Assembly: GCF_050916355.1 (NCBI RefSeq)
Contig: NZ_CP136946.1
Span: 3,348,001-3,412,000, forward strand
From: Jeongeupia wiesaeckerbachi
GTDB taxonomy: Bacteria; Pseudomonadota; Gammaproteobacteria; Burkholderiales; Chitinibacteraceae
Reading direction: 5' to 3'
DNA length: 64,000 bases
The notes below the pieces were generated by a model. That model saw only the letters and a list, made by a program, of their open reading frames with translations. It was not told where the DNA came from and did no database searches. Both the position numbers and the translations under genes were made by a program. Below are positions 34,770 through 44,301 of this stretch, in pieces; position 1 is the stretch's first letter, and each line of letters opens with the position of its first letter.

Positions 34770-35690
34770 TCAATACGGCAGCACGCCATTCAACGCCGGC
34801 AGGTAGCGCAGCGAGAAGAACACGCTGTCGCGGTTGCAGTCCGCCCGTTTGCCAAGAATGTGGCGGGCCTCGTTGACCGGACGCGGCTCGGCGCGGAAAG
34901 CCGTATCGTCACCGGTCTGCACGAACAGCTCGTAGACGACGCCGTGGCTGGCCGGGTTGTGGCAGTCACCGCCCGCATCGCTGACCGCGTCCAGATAGAC
35001 CTGGCGCTCGGCAACATTGAGCTTGGCCGTGCCGGCACCGTCCTGCACCCACAGGCGGATGCCGCTGTCCTGTTCGAGCTGGCGGAGCATCTGGGCATAG
35101 GTTTGTGGGGCCATGTTGCCGGCAAAGAAACTGCTCGCGTAAACCGGCCGGTCGACCACCGCGCGCAGCTGTTTGGCCTCGTTGGACAGATAGTGCGTCA
35201 GCACGTCGTTCGCATCGGCGTCCCGCCATTGGACATCGTCGATTTCCGCCGGCAAATACCAGCCCTGAATCAGCGCCGGATCGAGCCGGCCAGCCCACAA
35301 TTTCGCCAGACTCAGATTGTCGCGTGACAAGCGGCGAAGGTAGCCGGTGAGCATGCGGGCGGGCTGTTGCTGCCGAATGTAGAAATCCGGGTCGGAGTTC
35401 AGGCCAAGCACCAGCTTCAAGCCGGCCGCGTCGGCATCGGCAAAGCGTGCAGCAAGCCAGTCCTGATCGGCTGGCGCGGTAAACCCGCCCTCGCCATGCT
35501 GGGTCCACTGCACCACCAGCGTATCGAAGCCCTGTGCCCGTGCCACGCCAAAGATGTGCGTCCAGCTGGCCGCCGGCACGTCACGATCGCGTAGTTGCGG
35601 CTGATAGATGATCGCGGTCATTGCCTGAGCCATGGCCGGCAGCGCCAGCAACGTTGCCAGCAAGAGCCCTGTCAAACGCCGTCTCACCAA
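34770..35690 (-). CDS. DUF4434 exported protein, glycoside-hydrolase-like
   Basis: 306 aa with a signal peptide (LTGLLLATLLALPAMAQA). The mature chain begins MTAIIYQPQLRDRDVP and has (beta/alpha)-type blocks: GFDTLVVQWTQHGEGG, LKLVLGLNSDPDFY, QGWYLPAEIDDVQW and RLWVQDGAG, consistent with a TIM-barrel DUF4434 protein. Last gene of the wecB-nfrB-nfrA operon, overlapping nfrA by 7 bp. Its place matches that of ybcH behind nfrA in E. coli. A role in trimming or releasing the secreted glycan is inferred. Confidence 0.75.
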   Translation of the reverse strand: MVRRRLTGLLLATLLALPAMAQAMTAIIYQPQLRDRDVPAASWTHIFGVARAQGFDTLVVQWTQHGEGGFTAPADQDWLAARFADADAAGLKLVLGLNSDPDFYIRQQQPARMLTGYLRRLSRDNLSLAKLWAGRLDPALIQGWYLPAEIDDVQWRDADANDVLTHYLSNEAKQLRAVVDRPVYASSFFAGNMAPQTYAQMLRQLEQDSGIRLWVQDGAGTAKLNVAERQVYLDAVSDAGGDCHNPASHGVVYELFVQTGDDTAFRAEPRPVNEARHILGKRADCNRDSVFFSLRYLPALNGVLPY

Positions 35691-38662
35691 TTGCCTCCGA
35701 AAGTCAGAAACACGCTGTTGGTCTCGTCCAGATAGGTCTGGAAAGCATGCTGGAATTCGATGCCGACGCTGTTCTTGTGTCGATAGGCATCATAGGCGCT
35801 CTCGCCATACCAGAAGTTCCAGCGCACACCGATCCCGGCGCGGAAATCGTTGCTGTCACCGCTGTCGTCATGAATCGCGTTGTACTGGACGTGGGCATAG
35901 GGCTCGATCGTCTGCGCCCTGAAGACCTTCTTGTGATAGCTGAGACGATAGTCAGCGGTCGCCGCCGTGCGCTCCGCCTTGATGTAATAGGCGGCATCCA
36001 GATAGAGGTTCTGCGCCATCCAGCCCCTGCCCGACTCGTGCCAGTCATCGCTGAACCGACCATCGTTGAGCAGCGATGCGCTGGCGCGCAGCATGTAGTC
36101 GAACTCGGTATCGCCGCCGCGGTCGAGTGGCGCCTGTGCTTCGGCGGCGAGATAGAACGTACGGCTGCCGAACGGCTTCCAGCGCAAGCCGGCGCCGAGC
36201 ATCGGCGAATAGATCGGCAGCGCGTCGTAGTTGTTTTCATTGTCGCCGCTACCGGCAAAGATACGCGCGTAGGCTTCCAGCGTCCGGCCGTTCCGGATCG
36301 CCGGATCGCCAAGCCGGTAGGCCGCTTCAAGCTGCGCGTAGCTGCGATAGGCATTGCCGGGTTCGGCCGCATTGGCCACACCGCCGGTGTTGGTGCCGCT
36401 GAACGCGCCGGCGCTGAAGCTCCAGCGCCGGCCCAGATCCTCGTGCAAGCGACGGAAGCCGAACCATTGGTCCAGCACCTCGTCGGTCTTGTCTTCCGGC
36501 GGATAACGGTTGAGGTCGTCGATCGCCAGGCGCGCATAAGCGCGTGCAGCGCGGTTGTCGGTCAGGCGCTGGTTCACGTAAACCAGCTGCTGAACGATGG
36601 CCGGATCGTCCGGATAGCGGGCGCGTGCCTGTTCGAGCACTTCGCGCGCCTTGGCTGCGTCGCCTGCGCGCCAGTAGGCGTAGCCCAGCGTCGTCAGCAA
36701 CTCCGGATCGTCCGGCTCCAGCGCCTTGGCGCACAGCAGGCTGCTCAGCGCGCTCTCGTTGTCGTTGGCGGCGCTCTGCAGTGCCGCCAGCCTGAGGTAG
36801 TAGTTCACGTCGGGCCGGAGCTCGATCGCCTGCTCCAGCGCCTCGATCTGCCGCGCGGGCTCGGCTTCGGTTTGGGCACGCAGCGACCAGTACTGGTCGT
36901 CCATGTCTCCACCCCGCGCCGCATACGCATCCAGCCAGCGCGTTGCGGCGGTGGTGTCGCCGGCACTGACGCCGGTGGTCGCGGCAGACAGCAGCTCGGC
37001 CGGCTTGAGCTCATCCTGTGGCAAGGACTGCCAGGCCTGCAGCGCGGTCGGATAGTCCTTGGTCGCATAGGCCTGGTACGCCAGTGCCCGGGTCGCGTCA
37101 CCATCCGGCGCCCGCGATGCAGCCTCGCCATAACTGTACTGCGCCAGACCCGGCGCCGTTTCGCGATAGCAGTTGCCGAGTCGTATCCATGCATCCTGGT
37201 CATAAGCCGGCGACAAGTCACCCAGCAAGGTGTGCACCCGCTTGCAATCGTTGAGCCCGGCAAAAATTGCGGCTTGGCGACTCCGCTGGCCTGCCGTGTT
37301 CAACGGCCGCGCCAGCTTGGTCTTGTCCGCCGCAGTCAGCAGGCCCGGGGTTGCATTGACCAGTTGCGCCAGACGCTGCTCGAGCGCGGCACGACGCAAC
37401 GGGGGCGCATCGTCGTACGGATAGGCCTCAAGCAGCAGCCGTGCCGCCTGCGTCTGTCCGCCGGCCTGGATCAACTGGTAGCTGAGCGTATCCAGCAGCG
37501 CGGGATCATTGCCTTGCTCGCGCAGCAGCGCCGAGGCCTGCCGTCCCGCCTGCTCGACCTGTCCGCGCTTGAGGTTGAGCGCAAACCGCTCATTCAACAA
37601 CTGATTCGCCGGCAACTGATCGAGCAGTTTTTGCGCCTCGACGTCCTTGCCCTGCTGGATCAGCTTCGGCACCAGCACCGCAGCCTGATCGCCGCGGTTC
37701 GCTGCAAAGCGCGGGTTGTAGTCGGCAAAGAGCGCCTCGTTTCGCTGCAGCAGACTCATCCACTGCCGCTCGTCCGCAGCACTCTGGAATGCCGGCTGCT
37801 TGCCCGCCATGAAGCGCCCCAGCTCTGCGCCATCCCGCTGGCGCGAGAGCGTCTGGGCGTAGACGAGCTGGTCCTGCGCGCGGCTTGCGCCCCCTTGCTC
37901 GATCAGCGCCCGTGCCGCGTCGACCCGGCCTTGCGCCAACAACACGTTGAGCCACTGGCTGCGTTCATTGCTGGTCAACAGGTTGGCCGACTTCAACGCC
38001 TCCAGCTGCGCCTCGGCCCGCTTCCAGTCTTTCAGGTAGATCGATCGTTGCAGCAAGGCACGGCGCAGGGCAATGCCTTCGGGGCTGGCAGCAAAGTCGG
38101 GCGCGTCGAGTTCGGCCTGGGCCTGCGCCAGCTGCCCGCGGCGCAACGCCGCATTGCCGGCGATGGCACGGCACGCCGGGGTTTTGTCTTGTGTGCAGTC
38201 CGCAGCGCGTGGCGCAGCCGTCGGCGTCGACGCACTGACGCTCGCCTGCGGGTCCGGTTTCGTATCGGGGTCGTCGTCGAGCGGAACCACCGGTTTCAGC
38301 CCTTGCAGCGACGCCAGCGCCTGACTCACCCGGGCATCTTTCGGCCTCGCCCGCCGCGCCTCTTCGAGCACCGCCTCCGCACGATCCGGCTGACCGGCTC
38401 GCTCGTAAGCGTTCGCCAGGTAGAGCGCAATGGTCGCATTGCCCGGCGCCAGACGGCGCGCAGCCTCAAACTCGGTAATGGCGCGCCGGTCGTCGCCGCG
38501 CTCCAGCGATGCGAAGCCTTTCTGCAAGTGCGGATAGATGATGAAACGCTGATAACTGCTGACCTCGTCTCCAAGGTCGAAATTCTTTTCCACCGCCCCC
38601 ACCGCCGGCGCGGCCAAAGCCAGCGCCAGCAAGGTCGGCAGGATTTTCATTTGTGCATTCAT
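35684..38662 (-). CDS. nfrA: Outer-membrane TPR exopolysaccharide porin, NfrA-like
   Basis: 992 aa. Signal peptide to about residue 23 (LALALAAPAVGA), a long TPR superhelix (for example EFEAARRLAPGNATIALYLA, VLEEARRARPKDARVSQALA), and a C-terminal part of about 200 residues (RWSFSAGAFSGTNTGG to FLTFGGNW) rich in alternating strands, the NFRA_C-like beta-barrel. This is the layout of E. coli NfrA, the phage N4 receptor and export porin. It overlaps nfrB (ATGA) and DUF4434, so the four genes are one transcript. Confidence 0.87.
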   Translation of the reverse strand: MNAQMKILPTLLALALAAPAVGAVEKNFDLGDEVSSYQRFIIYPHLQKGFASLERGDDRRAITEFEAARRLAPGNATIALYLANAYERAGQPDRAEAVLEEARRARPKDARVSQALASLQGLKPVVPLDDDPDTKPDPQASVSASTPTAAPRAADCTQDKTPACRAIAGNAALRRGQLAQAQAELDAPDFAASPEGIALRRALLQRSIYLKDWKRAEAQLEALKSANLLTSNERSQWLNVLLAQGRVDAARALIEQGGASRAQDQLVYAQTLSRQRDGAELGRFMAGKQPAFQSAADERQWMSLLQRNEALFADYNPRFAANRGDQAAVLVPKLIQQGKDVEAQKLLDQLPANQLLNERFALNLKRGQVEQAGRQASALLREQGNDPALLDTLSYQLIQAGGQTQAARLLLEAYPYDDAPPLRRAALEQRLAQLVNATPGLLTAADKTKLARPLNTAGQRSRQAAIFAGLNDCKRVHTLLGDLSPAYDQDAWIRLGNCYRETAPGLAQYSYGEAASRAPDGDATRALAYQAYATKDYPTALQAWQSLPQDELKPAELLSAATTGVSAGDTTAATRWLDAYAARGGDMDDQYWSLRAQTEAEPARQIEALEQAIELRPDVNYYLRLAALQSAANDNESALSSLLCAKALEPDDPELLTTLGYAYWRAGDAAKAREVLEQARARYPDDPAIVQQLVYVNQRLTDNRAARAYARLAIDDLNRYPPEDKTDEVLDQWFGFRRLHEDLGRRWSFSAGAFSGTNTGGVANAAEPGNAYRSYAQLEAAYRLGDPAIRNGRTLEAYARIFAGSGDNENNYDALPIYSPMLGAGLRWKPFGSRTFYLAAEAQAPLDRGGDTEFDYMLRASASLLNDGRFSDDWHESGRGWMAQNLYLDAAYYIKAERTAATADYRLSYHKKVFRAQTIEPYAHVQYNAIHDDSGDSNDFRAGIGVRWNFWYGESAYDAYRHKNSVGIEFQHAFQTYLDETNSVFLTFGGNW

Positions 38663-40896
38663 GCTGCCGCTGCCGGACGGAGTGAATTGAGCGCATCGAC
38701 GCCGATGCCGTTTTGCTGCAACAGCGCCTGCATATCGGGCTGCAGCTCGCGCTGTAAACGCAACGCCTCATCCAGCGTCGCATCGCTGATGACACCTTCG
38801 TCGACGAGGAACTGGCCAAAGGTCAAATCGCTGCGTTCATGCCGCAACAGCAAGGCATTCAGCGCCGCAGGGCCGATGTGTCCCAGCGACATCAGGATTT
38901 CCGCAACCAGCACTTGCCTGGAAACATAGGACTGCCAGAGCTGCTCGGCCTGCGCACGGGGCAACAACTGCGCAGCCACGGCTTCGTCAAGCAAGGCACG
39001 CGGATCCGCCTGCGGCGCACGGACGTACCAGCGGCGCAAACCGACGGTCACCTGCCCCTTGGCGGCGATGACGTAACGCACCGGCCGCGCCAGCTTGCGC
39101 GACAGCGCCGCCAGCGACACGGGATCAATGTCGGATTCGCTGGCAACGACGAGCGTGTCGCCCTCTTCGCGAACCGGCAAGATCACATAGTGCAAAGCAA
39201 TCGCCGCAGGAATCTGCGCGATCAAGGTCTCGGGCAAGGCGTAGGCGTCGACCGGTTCATAGTCGACGTGGCTTTGTACCGCAACCGCCTTGGCCAGTTG
39301 CTCGGCACTGAGGATGCCTTCATGAACCAGCCAGCTGCCGAGCCGCAGGCCATGGTTGCGATGCGCGAGCGCGGCTTCAAGCTGCGCCTGATCCAGCGCA
39401 CCCTGCTCGATCAGGATCTGCCCCAGCGGGTGGCGCGCCCGGTTCTCGCCGCCGACGCTCGGAAAATCGTGAGTGGTTTTATCCCAGGCCACCCGGCGCG
39501 GATCGCCCTGGGCAATGATCTGGCTCAGCGCCCGCCAGTTGGCGAGGAAGTTGATCAGATTGCCCCAGAACAGCCGCGGCAGCGCCATCAGCCCTTGTGC
39601 AAGCCCGTAGTAGCCGGAAACGAAGATGATCCGCTGCAGCATCCGGTTGCTCATCAGCAGGAAGTTGACCCACAGCAGCGTGACCAGCCAGATGTCGCCT
39701 TCGAAAATCGACAGGAAGTGATAGGCGTCGGGCCACAGGCGCTGATACAGCCACAGGCTGAGCAGCTGCAACAGGATCAGCGACGCGATGAAGCTGACGA
39801 AGTTGCTGATCGCGCCCTTGCGATCGCGCCACAGGAAGTAGTTGAGCGTCCAGTTGCTGGTCCAGCGGTGGGTTTTGAAGCCCTGATAGACGATACCGAT
39901 GATCCAGCGGGACTTCTGCCGCACCGCGGTCTGCATGGTATCGGGGAAATACTCGCGAACGCAGATCACGTTCGAATCACGCTCGTTCTGGCCAAACAAC
40001 AGCTGGCTGACCCCCTTGCGCTGCGGTTCGCGGATGACCGGAAAGCGCACGAAGATTTCCTTCATGCCCTTTTCCTTGAGCCGGAAGCCGATGTCGTAGT
40101 CCTCGGTCAGACTCTGGACGTCGAAGGCGATGCCGTCACCATCGGCCAGCAGCGCCAGCACCGCACGGCGGCTGAAGCAGGTACCGACGCCGGCGCTCGG
40201 CACCTGGCCGGCCAGTGCTTCGCGCACCGGCACATCCTTGCCGTGCAGCTCGGCGAACTCGTCGAGGTAGGACAGGCTGGTGAAGTTGGTCCATGTGCGC
40301 TCGAACGGATAGACCGGGATCTGGATCAGGTCCTTGCGGTCGACCAGATAATTGAACAGCCGCAGCTCCATATCCGAGATCACATCCTCGGCATCATGGA
40401 GAATGAAACCGGCGAATTCAAACTTGGCGCTGTGCTCGAACTGCTGGATCGCGTCGAGCACGTTGTTCAGGCAGTCGGCCTTGCTGGTCGGGCCCGGCCG
40501 GGCACAAACCACCTTGTGGACGTTGGGAAAGCGCGCACAGACCTCGTCGACGTCGTTTTGCGTATCCGGATCGTTCGGATAGGTGCCGACGAAAATATGG
40601 TAGTTCTCGTAATCGAGCGTCGTTGCCGCCAGCTCGGCCATCTTGCCGATCACGCCGGTCTCGTGCCACGCGGGCACCATGATCGCCAGCGGCCGCTCGG
40701 CCGGTTCGTACAGCGCCTTGTAGTCGAGGTGCTCGTGATTGCGGTAGACGGTGATCGCCCGCCAAAAGCGGCGCGCCCAGTACACGATGTCGATGAACAG
40801 ATCGTCGACGCCGCTGATCAGCATCATCACGGCAACGATGATGGCGACCAGCTTCAGGCCGTACAGATAGGTCGAGAAAACATCCAGAAATGACAT
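38659..40896 (-). CDS. nfrB: c-di-GMP-responsive glycosyltransferase NfrB-like
   Basis: 745 aa inner-membrane GT2 synthase. Residues 1-30 TM; about 65-290 catalytic: MVPAWHETGVIGKM, FILHDAEDVISD (DxD-like), SLTEDYDIGFRLKEKGM (TED) and QKSRWIIGI (QxxRW). Four TMs follow (about 350-450). Residues about 490-640 hold MshEN-type c-di-GMP motifs: PLGQILIEQGALDQAQLEAAL, RLGSWLVHEGILSAEQLAKA and the strand domain; another copy sits at the end (FGQFLVDEGVISDATLDEAL). E. coli NfrB uses c-di-GMP to switch on an N-acetylmannosamine-containing glycan. Confidence 0.9.
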   Translation of the reverse strand: MSFLDVFSTYLYGLKLVAIIVAVMMLISGVDDLFIDIVYWARRFWRAITVYRNHEHLDYKALYEPAERPLAIMVPAWHETGVIGKMAELAATTLDYENYHIFVGTYPNDPDTQNDVDEVCARFPNVHKVVCARPGPTSKADCLNNVLDAIQQFEHSAKFEFAGFILHDAEDVISDMELRLFNYLVDRKDLIQIPVYPFERTWTNFTSLSYLDEFAELHGKDVPVREALAGQVPSAGVGTCFSRRAVLALLADGDGIAFDVQSLTEDYDIGFRLKEKGMKEIFVRFPVIREPQRKGVSQLLFGQNERDSNVICVREYFPDTMQTAVRQKSRWIIGIVYQGFKTHRWTSNWTLNYFLWRDRKGAISNFVSFIASLILLQLLSLWLYQRLWPDAYHFLSIFEGDIWLVTLLWVNFLLMSNRMLQRIIFVSGYYGLAQGLMALPRLFWGNLINFLANWRALSQIIAQGDPRRVAWDKTTHDFPSVGGENRARHPLGQILIEQGALDQAQLEAALAHRNHGLRLGSWLVHEGILSAEQLAKAVAVQSHVDYEPVDAYALPETLIAQIPAAIALHYVILPVREEGDTLVVASESDIDPVSLAALSRKLARPVRYVIAAKGQVTVGLRRWYVRAPQADPRALLDEAVAAQLLPRAQAEQLWQSYVSRQVLVAEILMSLGHIGPAALNALLLRHERSDLTFGQFLVDEGVISDATLDEALRLQRELQPDMQALLQQNGIGVDALNSLRPAAAA

Positions 40897-40911
40897 TGCC
40901 GTAATCCGGGG

Positions 40912-42030
40912 TCAGGCGAAATCCGGCGCCTGGTTGTGTGGCCGATAAGCGAGACCCTTGCGCAGGGCGGCAACGATGTATTCGCACGATTTGCCGTCGC
41001 CGAAGGGATTGCCGGCGCGCTGCATCGCACGGTAGGCGTCTGCGTCCTGCCACAGGGCTTCGACCTGCTCGACAATGGTTTGCCGGCGCGTGCCGACCAG
41101 CCGCGCGCAGCCCGCCTCGATCGCCTCGGGACGCTCGGTTTCATCACGCAGCACCAGCAGCGGCACGCCGAATGTCGGCGCCTCTTCCTGCAGGCCGCCC
41201 GAGTCGGTCAGCACCAACCACGAATCGGCCAAAGCCTGCTGCATGTCCAGGTAGTCCATCGGCGCGGTGAGCCTGACATTGGCAACATGGCCGAGGATGT
41301 CGCGCACCGGTTTCTGGATCACCGGGTTCAGGTGCACCGGGAACAGAATATCGAGCTCGGGATGGCGGGTCGCGATATCGGCGATTGCATGGCAGATTTC
41401 CTCGACATCGTTACCCCAGTTTTCACGCCGGTGCACGGTGACCAGCATATGCCCGCGGCCTTCGGCACGACGACGGATACCTCGGTTGCGCATCACCCAC
41501 TGCTGGGCGTCGACGACGGTATTGCCGCTCATGGTGATGTGCTTGTCGGCGATGTTTTCCTTGCGCAGCGCCTCATGCGCGCGCGGGGTCGGCGGAAAGT
41601 GGAAACGGGCAACCCGGCCGATCATCTGACGGATACCCTCCTCCGGAAACGGCCGATCCGGATTGTAGGTGCGCAAGCCTGCTTCGATATGGGCCACCGG
41701 TACGCGGTGATAGAAACCGGCCAGCGCGCCGATGAAGGCACTTTCGGTGTCGCCCTGCACCACCACCAGCGACCAGGACTTGCCCAGCATGACGTCTTCA
41801 AGCTGCTCGCGACAACCGATGCTGAAATCGGCCAGCGTGTTGCCGCGGCGGTCAAGCACGATGTCCGGCGTGATGTCGAAACAGGCCAGAATCTGCTGGG
41901 CCATCTCGCCATGCTGCCCGGTATGCAGCCATTGAACATTCGCCCGCGTGTGGGCTTTGAGCGCATGATACAGCGGCGCGATCTTGATAATTTCGGGACG
42001 CGTCCCGGATACCAGCAGAATGTCTTGCAT
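40912..42030 (-). CDS. wecB: UDP-N-acetylglucosamine 2-epimerase WecB
   Basis: 372 aa non-hydrolysing epimerase giving UDP-ManNAc. VSGTRPEIIKIAPLYHAL, TGQHGEMAQQ, HIEAGLRTYNPDRPFPEE, VHRRENWG and LTDSGGLQEEAPTFGVP are all WecB hallmarks. It is the first gene of the minus-strand operon, 15 bp before nfrB, so it is likely dedicated to feeding ManNAc units to NfrB. A second wecB for other pathways may exist elsewhere. The leader has GAGGG before the ATG. Confidence 0.93.
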   Translation of the reverse strand: MQDILLVSGTRPEIIKIAPLYHALKAHTRANVQWLHTGQHGEMAQQILACFDITPDIVLDRRGNTLADFSIGCREQLEDVMLGKSWSLVVVQGDTESAFIGALAGFYHRVPVAHIEAGLRTYNPDRPFPEEGIRQMIGRVARFHFPPTPRAHEALRKENIADKHITMSGNTVVDAQQWVMRNRGIRRRAEGRGHMLVTVHRRENWGNDVEEICHAIADIATRHPELDILFPVHLNPVIQKPVRDILGHVANVRLTAPMDYLDMQQALADSWLVLTDSGGLQEEAPTFGVPLLVLRDETERPEAIEAGCARLVGTRRQTIVEQVEALWQDADAYRAMQRAGNPFGDGKSCEYIVAALRKGLAYRPHNQAPDFA

Positions 42031-42392
42031 GGGTGTCCCTCAAGCAATCCTCCCAGTAAGGAAAACTGGAAATCCACCAGTGGGAGGACGGCGTATCCTG
42101 ATACTCAATGGCTTATAGCATTGATTTCAAAAGCAACGGCATGCTGTCTTTCCCGTAGTAAGGAAAAACCTTTTCCTTTCATTGGTTCTAGCATGTCAGC
42201 CGCCCTATGCCAGCACGAGCTTTCGCCATCACCGCCCGAAAGTACGCTATTCGATTGCGTGTATGGCAAGTATTTTGACATTTAATGCCGAGCGCACAAT
42301 AGGCAAATAGTTACCGGTAACGCATGCTCGGAAAATGGGCAGCAAAAAACCGCGCACTGCGCGGCTTTTTTTGCTTTGAGTCCAGCCTGGAA
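42031..42392. other. Gene-free region upstream of wecB
   Basis: 362 bp without a credible gene. In the wecB leader TCCTCCCA (42048-42055) and TGGGAGGA (42081-42088) form an inverted repeat enclosing a second small stem (CCAGT/ACTGG, 42053-42069). The rest is AT-richer and probably holds the wecB promoter; I cannot place it with confidence. Confidence 0.5.
42344..42372. terminator. Terminator of the lipoprotein gene at 42393
   Basis: CCGCGC / GCGCGG with loop ACT, flanked by A6 on the left and T7 on the right, so it works on both strands; on the minus strand it ends the lipoprotein transcript. Confidence 0.85.
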
Positions 42393-43025
42393 TTAGCGGC
42401 TGGCCATATTCTGGACCACCGTTTCGACGTCCTTGGGCTTGTAGATGGCATCACCGGCACTGGCGTAGACCACCAGCTTCCCCTTGGACATCATACCGAC
42501 CTCAAGCTTGCGGCCGACCGGATCGATCAGCAAATAGGCACTACCATCGCCAGCCGCATTCGGCTTGTTGCCGGTGGTGTAGAGCACCCCCTGCTCCTGC
42601 TGCAGCGGCCCCTGCGTCCCCATCCACGCCTTGAAGGTCTCGAAACGGGCACCCAGCAGGCGCTTGAGCTCCGGGGCAATCGGGCTGACATCGGTATACA
42701 GACCGATATCGCGCGGATACTTGCCGACGTGCTGGTCCAGCGTGCGCCAGTCGCTGGCGCCGAGCGATGCAGCCTGCTCCTTGATGGCCGCACGCGCCTT
42801 CTCCTTGAGCGAGTCGACTGCGGCACTAGCATCGATCCCCATGCCCGACAGCGTGTCGTTGGCATCGCTCTTGGCCTTGTCCAACACCGCCTGCGCCTGC
42901 CCCCCCGCCTGCTTCAGTGTTTCCGCCACAACGGCCGATGCCGCCTGCTGGGCGATCGGCTCGACCTTGTCGCAGGCGGTAAGGCCGACGACCAGTGGAA
43001 GTAGCAAGAGTGAGCAAACGCGCAT
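42393..43025 (-). CDS. Lipoprotein, unknown function
   Basis: 210 aa with lipobox GLTAC (Cys at about 18). The mature part starts CDKVEPIAQQAASAVVAETL and continues as an Ala/Lys-rich amphipathic helix up to about residue 100, then a compact domain (YLLIDPVGRKLEVGMMSKGK). AAAGGA lies before the ATG. No family recognised. Its neighbours are also small envelope proteins. Confidence 0.75.
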   Translation of the reverse strand: MRVCSLLLLPLVVGLTACDKVEPIAQQAASAVVAETLKQAGGQAQAVLDKAKSDANDTLSGMGIDASAAVDSLKEKARAAIKEQAASLGASDWRTLDQHVGKYPRDIGLYTDVSPIAPELKRLLGARFETFKAWMGTQGPLQQEQGVLYTTGNKPNAAGDGSAYLLIDPVGRKLEVGMMSKGKLVVYASAGDAIYKPKDVETVVQNMASR

Positions 43026-43103
43026 GTATTCGATTCCTTTTCCAGATTGGGCAAAGTGATGGATAGCCGAAGCCCGGGCCAAGTTCCCGCCCATCGCTTT
43101 CTT

Positions 43104-43436
43104 TCAGTGCCGATGATGACCGTGGTGATGGTCATGGCGATGATCATGATGGTGCCCATGGTGCCGGTATCGATGGCCACGGTGATCGCCGTACGACCGG
43201 TAATGCGGGTCTCGCGCCCAGTAACCGCGGCGCCAGCGATAGCGGCTACGCGGCTCTACCGCAACCCAGGAACCGGGTCGCCACGCATAGCCAGGCCGCA
43301 CGGGCGGCGCCTGTTCGATACGCACCGGCGGCGAAATCCCGACATAAATGTCGATATTGGTGCGGGCGATCGCCTGCGGCGCCTGCCATAGAACAGCGGC
43401 AAGCAGCAGCGCCCATATCGGCTTTGCGGGGATCAT
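43104..43436 (-). CDS. YXWGXW-repeat exported protein with His-rich tail
   Basis: 110 aa. Signal peptide (IWALLLAAVLWQAPQAIA), then RTNIDIYVGI and two WXXGXW units (YAWRPGSW, YRWRRGYW). The last 35 residues are strongly His-rich (HHGHHHDHRHDHHHGHH), which could bind Ni, Zn or Cu. AGGAAG precedes the ATG. It is a paralog of the protein at 44740, sharing ARTNIDI and RPGYAW, though that one has an Asp/Arg tail. Confidence 0.82.
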   Translation of the reverse strand: MIPAKPIWALLLAAVLWQAPQAIARTNIDIYVGISPPVRIEQAPPVRPGYAWRPGSWVAVEPRSRYRWRRGYWARDPHYRSYGDHRGHRYRHHGHHHDHRHDHHHGHHRH

Positions 43437-43510
43437 GAAGGCTTCCTGCTGATTCGATCCCCCAAAGCCTACGGGGCCGCGCGGCAATGGTCTGTGAACG
43501 CGACCACAGC

Positions 43511-44083
43511 TTAACGACGCCTGAACACCTCGCCTTCCGGTGCGATCAAGCGCGTCGTCAACCCGTTGATCTGCTGCACGCCACGTGTGGCCTGCAAATG
43601 CGATGCATCGCGTGCCCATGCATTGCGCACGGTCGCACGCTCGTTGTTGTCGAGCGTAAACGCCAGACTACCCAGATAAACGACCTCGCCCGCCTTGACC
43701 TCGAACTCGCGCCCGATCGGGATGAAGGTTTGGCGGGCATTGCTGTCGACACCCATGCCGCCGGCACCCCAACTGGTATAGGCACCGACCACCACGTAGC
43801 GCCCCGGCTTGAGGTCAAGCACTGCCAGCTGCCCGTTCGGATCCGATTGCGCCGTCGTGGTGCGCAACACGTCACGCCGGCTGGCATACAGCTTGGCGCG
43901 AAAAGCCGGATCATCGACCCCGCGGATATCGGTCTCGGCCTTGGCGGTCACCTTGTCGGTTGAATCGACCGTCGCCGAAATCAGCGCAATACCGTCGCCA
44001 CTTGCGGGCAGCAGCCCTGCCGACTGCGGCACCGAGGCACATGCCACCAGCCCGATGCAGCCTAATACCGTTAACGCTTTCAT
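43511..44083 (-). CDS. Lipoprotein with Fn3/Cna-like domain pattern, unknown
   Basis: 190 aa; lipobox CIGLVAC. The mature chain contains RYVVVGAYTSWGAGG and a stretch LKPGRY typical of carboxypeptidase-regulatory or prealbumin-like beta folds, then FEVKAGEVVYLGSLAF. AAGGAG is upstream of the ATG at 44083. Function unknown. It lies beside the His-rich YXWGXW gene in the same direction (75 bp apart) and may share its transcript. Confidence 0.72.
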   Translation of the reverse strand: MKALTVLGCIGLVACASVPQSAGLLPASGDGIALISATVDSTDKVTAKAETDIRGVDDPAFRAKLYASRRDVLRTTTAQSDPNGQLAVLDLKPGRYVVVGAYTSWGAGGMGVDSNARQTFIPIGREFEVKAGEVVYLGSLAFTLDNNERATVRNAWARDASHLQATRGVQQINGLTTRLIAPEGEVFRRR

Positions 44084-44301
44084 ATGCCTGCTCCTTGTCG
44101 TGTGCTGCAACCCTGTATGACAGCGCGCCGCGCTTTATGGCGTAGACAAAAAATGCCCTCCTGTCGGCTTCGCTGGACGGACGGCTGCCGACAGCGGCGC
44201 CAAGCCGGCGCGAAAGCAGCACGCCGGGGTATAAATGAATAGGCACCCCATGCTGCTCTCCAGCGTGGAAGGCACCGTTGCCTGCAACCAGGAGTCGAAT
44301 C

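Noticed and set aside
35621..38929. A 3.3-kb open frame on the plus strand opposite nfrA
   Set aside because: It is a shadow of the high-GC nfrA/nfrB frames: no domain, Arg/Gln-rich sense-antisense composition, no ribosome site, and the minus-strand frame has clear TPR and barrel features.
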